Of a DNA stretch of 5,642 nt, positions 4,940-5,642 are shown piece by piece. The notes under the pieces are model-generated. The model had not been told where the DNA came from, did no database searches, and saw only the letters and a program-made list of their open reading frames with translations. How positions within the stretch are numbered: position 1 is the stretch's first letter; each line of letters opens with the position of its first letter. The DNA comes from F23-B02 sp045599385 (lineage in GTDB: Bacteria > Bacillota > Clostridia > Oscillospirales > Oscillospiraceae): NCBI GenBank assembly GCA_045599385.1, contig JAZRVW010000010.1, positions 1 to 5,642 on the forward strand, given 5' to 3'. Both the position numbers and the translations under genes were made by a program.

Positions 4940-5015
4940 CCGCATTGAGTGGGTTGGCAAGTGGGAACTGTCTCACACCTACAAGAGCGAGACCTGAAGA
5001 AAGGATTGAACGTTC
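4937..5015 (+). promoter_or_regulatory. Putative L21 leader (ribosomal protein autoregulatory mRNA leader)
   Basis: Firmicutes rplU operons carry a conserved leader RNA thought to bind L21 and repress the operon. This leader has fitting length and place and can fold. GTGGGA (4961-4966) pairs with TCTCAC (4971-4976) around ACTG. Alternatively GTCTC (4970-4974) pairs with GAGAC (4989-4993). The two stems share bases 4971-4974 and exclude each other. The ribosome binding site AAAGGA is at 5000-5005. Assignment to the L21 leader family rests on position and general look, not on a covariance-model match. Confidence 0.6.
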
Positions 5016-5330
5016 ATGAAGCATGCTATTTTCGTAACCGGCGGCAAGCAGTATCGCGTAGCAGAAGGCGATGTCATCTTCATCGAGAAGCTCGATGTTG
5101 AGGCAGGCGAAGCTGTTAAGTTCGACCAGGTTCTTGCAGTCATCGACGAGGAGAGCTCCGTATTCGGCACTCCCGTTATTGAAGGCGCATCCGTCTCCGC
5201 AAATGTCGTAAAGAACGGCAAGGGCAAGAAGGTTCGCGTTTACAAGATGAAGCCCAAGAAGGGTTATCGCAGAACTCAGGGCCACAGACAGCCCTATACC
5301 AAGGTTCAGATTGAAACCATCAACGCATAA
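5016..5330 (+). CDS. rplU: 50S ribosomal protein L21
   Basis: A component of the large ribosomal subunit that binds 23S rRNA. The 104 residues match the usual bacterial length of about 101-104. It starts with the typical AIFVTGGKQYRVAEGD (residues 4-19), and GKKVRVYKMKPKKGYRRTQGHRQPYT near the C-terminus is the L21 signature region rich in RNA-binding lysines and arginines. The ATG has AAAGGA (5000-5005) 10 bases upstream. It is the first gene of an rplU-rpmA operon. Codon choice is strongly biased, as expected for a ribosomal protein. Confidence 0.98.
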   Translation: MKHAIFVTGGKQYRVAEGDVIFIEKLDVEAGEAVKFDQVLAVIDEESSVFGTPVIEGASVSANVVKNGKGKKVRVYKMKPKKGYRRTQGHRQPYTKVQIETINA

Positions 5331-5371
5331 TTTTTCCGCAACTGATATTGACTAATGGAGGTGTAACCTTA

Positions 5372-5635
5372 ATGGCACATAAAAAAGGTATGGGTTCTAC
5401 CAAGAACGGCCGCGACAGTGAGTCTAAGCGTCTTGGACCTAAGAGAGCAGATGGTCAGTTCGTTCTGGCCGGCAACATCCTTGTCAGACAGCGCGGAACT
5501 AAAATCCACCCCGGTACCAACGTTGGTAAGGGTAAGGACGATACCCTGTTCGCCCTCGTTGACGGCAAGGTAAAGTTCGAGCGCATGGGCAAGGACCGCA
5601 AGAAGGTCTCTGTTTACGAAGAAATCGCTCAGTAA
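5372..5635 (+). CDS. rpmA: 50S ribosomal protein L27 (no N-terminal extension)
   Basis: L27 sits at the peptidyl-transferase centre, with its flexible N-terminus reaching the tRNA ends. The 87 residues begin MAHKKGMGSTKNGRDS, the mature-type N-terminus also found in E. coli, followed by GNILVRQRGTKIHPG and DDTLFALVDGKVKFE. The ATG at 5372 is chosen for the strong GGAGGTG (5357-5363) 8 bases upstream. An in-frame TTG at 5348 would overlap that site and add only MTNGGVTL, which does not resemble the cleavable leader of other Firmicutes. The gap to rplU is 41 bases, with no terminator and no prp gene between. Confidence 0.97.
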   Translation: MAHKKGMGSTKNGRDSESKRLGPKRADGQFVLAGNILVRQRGTKIHPGTNVGKGKDDTLFALVDGKVKFERMGKDRKKVSVYEEIAQ

Positions 5636-5642
5636 ATGAAGA

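Noticed and set aside
4785..5285. Minus-strand open frame spanning the membrane-protein gene, the rplU promoter and rplU
   Set aside because: It overlaps two well-supported plus-strand genes and a promoter, and its product shows no recognisable motif.
1..5642. CRISPR array, tRNA or rRNA genes, transposase or insertion-sequence ends
   Set aside because: I saw no regularly spaced direct repeats, no tRNA cloverleaf with its conserved T-loop sequence, and no IS terminal repeats with target duplication.

Overview
The window looks like chromosome from an endospore-forming member of the Clostridia, probably a gut Oscillospiraceae/Ruminococcaceae-type bacterium. The signs are two adjacent spoVA sporulation genes, a clostridial-type large serine recombinase, the tmcAL/ackA pair, rplU-rpmA behind a Firmicutes-like leader, and strong AGGAGG-like ribosome binding sites. 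The taxonomic call is an inference from gene content and protein style, not from a marker search.

Left part (1 to about 960): the right-hand end of an integrated mobile element. It holds the C-terminal half of a large serine recombinase (open at the left edge, stop at 772), a strong terminator (775-806), a weaker second hairpin, and about 120 bases of non-coding end sequence. The element stops abruptly inside a sporulation gene. From about 959 the sequence is the C-terminal ~130 codons of spoVAD, whose first ~200 codons are missing, followed 2 bases later by an intact spoVAEb (1351-1716) and a perfect 13-bp hairpin. This is the most interesting part of the window. It has the layout of a skin-like intervening element: a site-specific recombinase at the element edge, directly beside a split sporulation gene. 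Here the split gene belongs to the forespore-expressed spoVA operon rather than to a mother-cell gene.

Middle part (1776-4294): tmcAL (minus strand; tRNA-Met cytidine acetate ligase, TTG start) and ackA (plus strand; acetate kinase) are divergent. Their promoters appear to share one AT-rich -10 region at 3050-3056. Both enzymes use acetate: AckA interconverts acetate and acetyl phosphate, and TmcAL activates acetate with ATP to acetylate the tRNA-Met wobble cytidine. No pta is beside ackA in this window.

Right part (4295-5642): a terminator (4407-4438), a consensus-like promoter and an unrecognised 130-residue four-helix membrane protein (4515-4907) are followed by the ribosomal genes rplU and rpmA. 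Their promoter overlaps the stop codon of the membrane-protein gene and is framed by a perfect 9-bp inverted repeat. An mRNA leader of about 80 nt resembles the L21 autoregulatory leader. The usual Firmicutes gene between rplU and rpmA, the L27 protease prp, is absent, and L27 correspondingly starts at its mature-type N-terminus. obgE often follows rpmA, but the window ends 7 bases after the rpmA stop.
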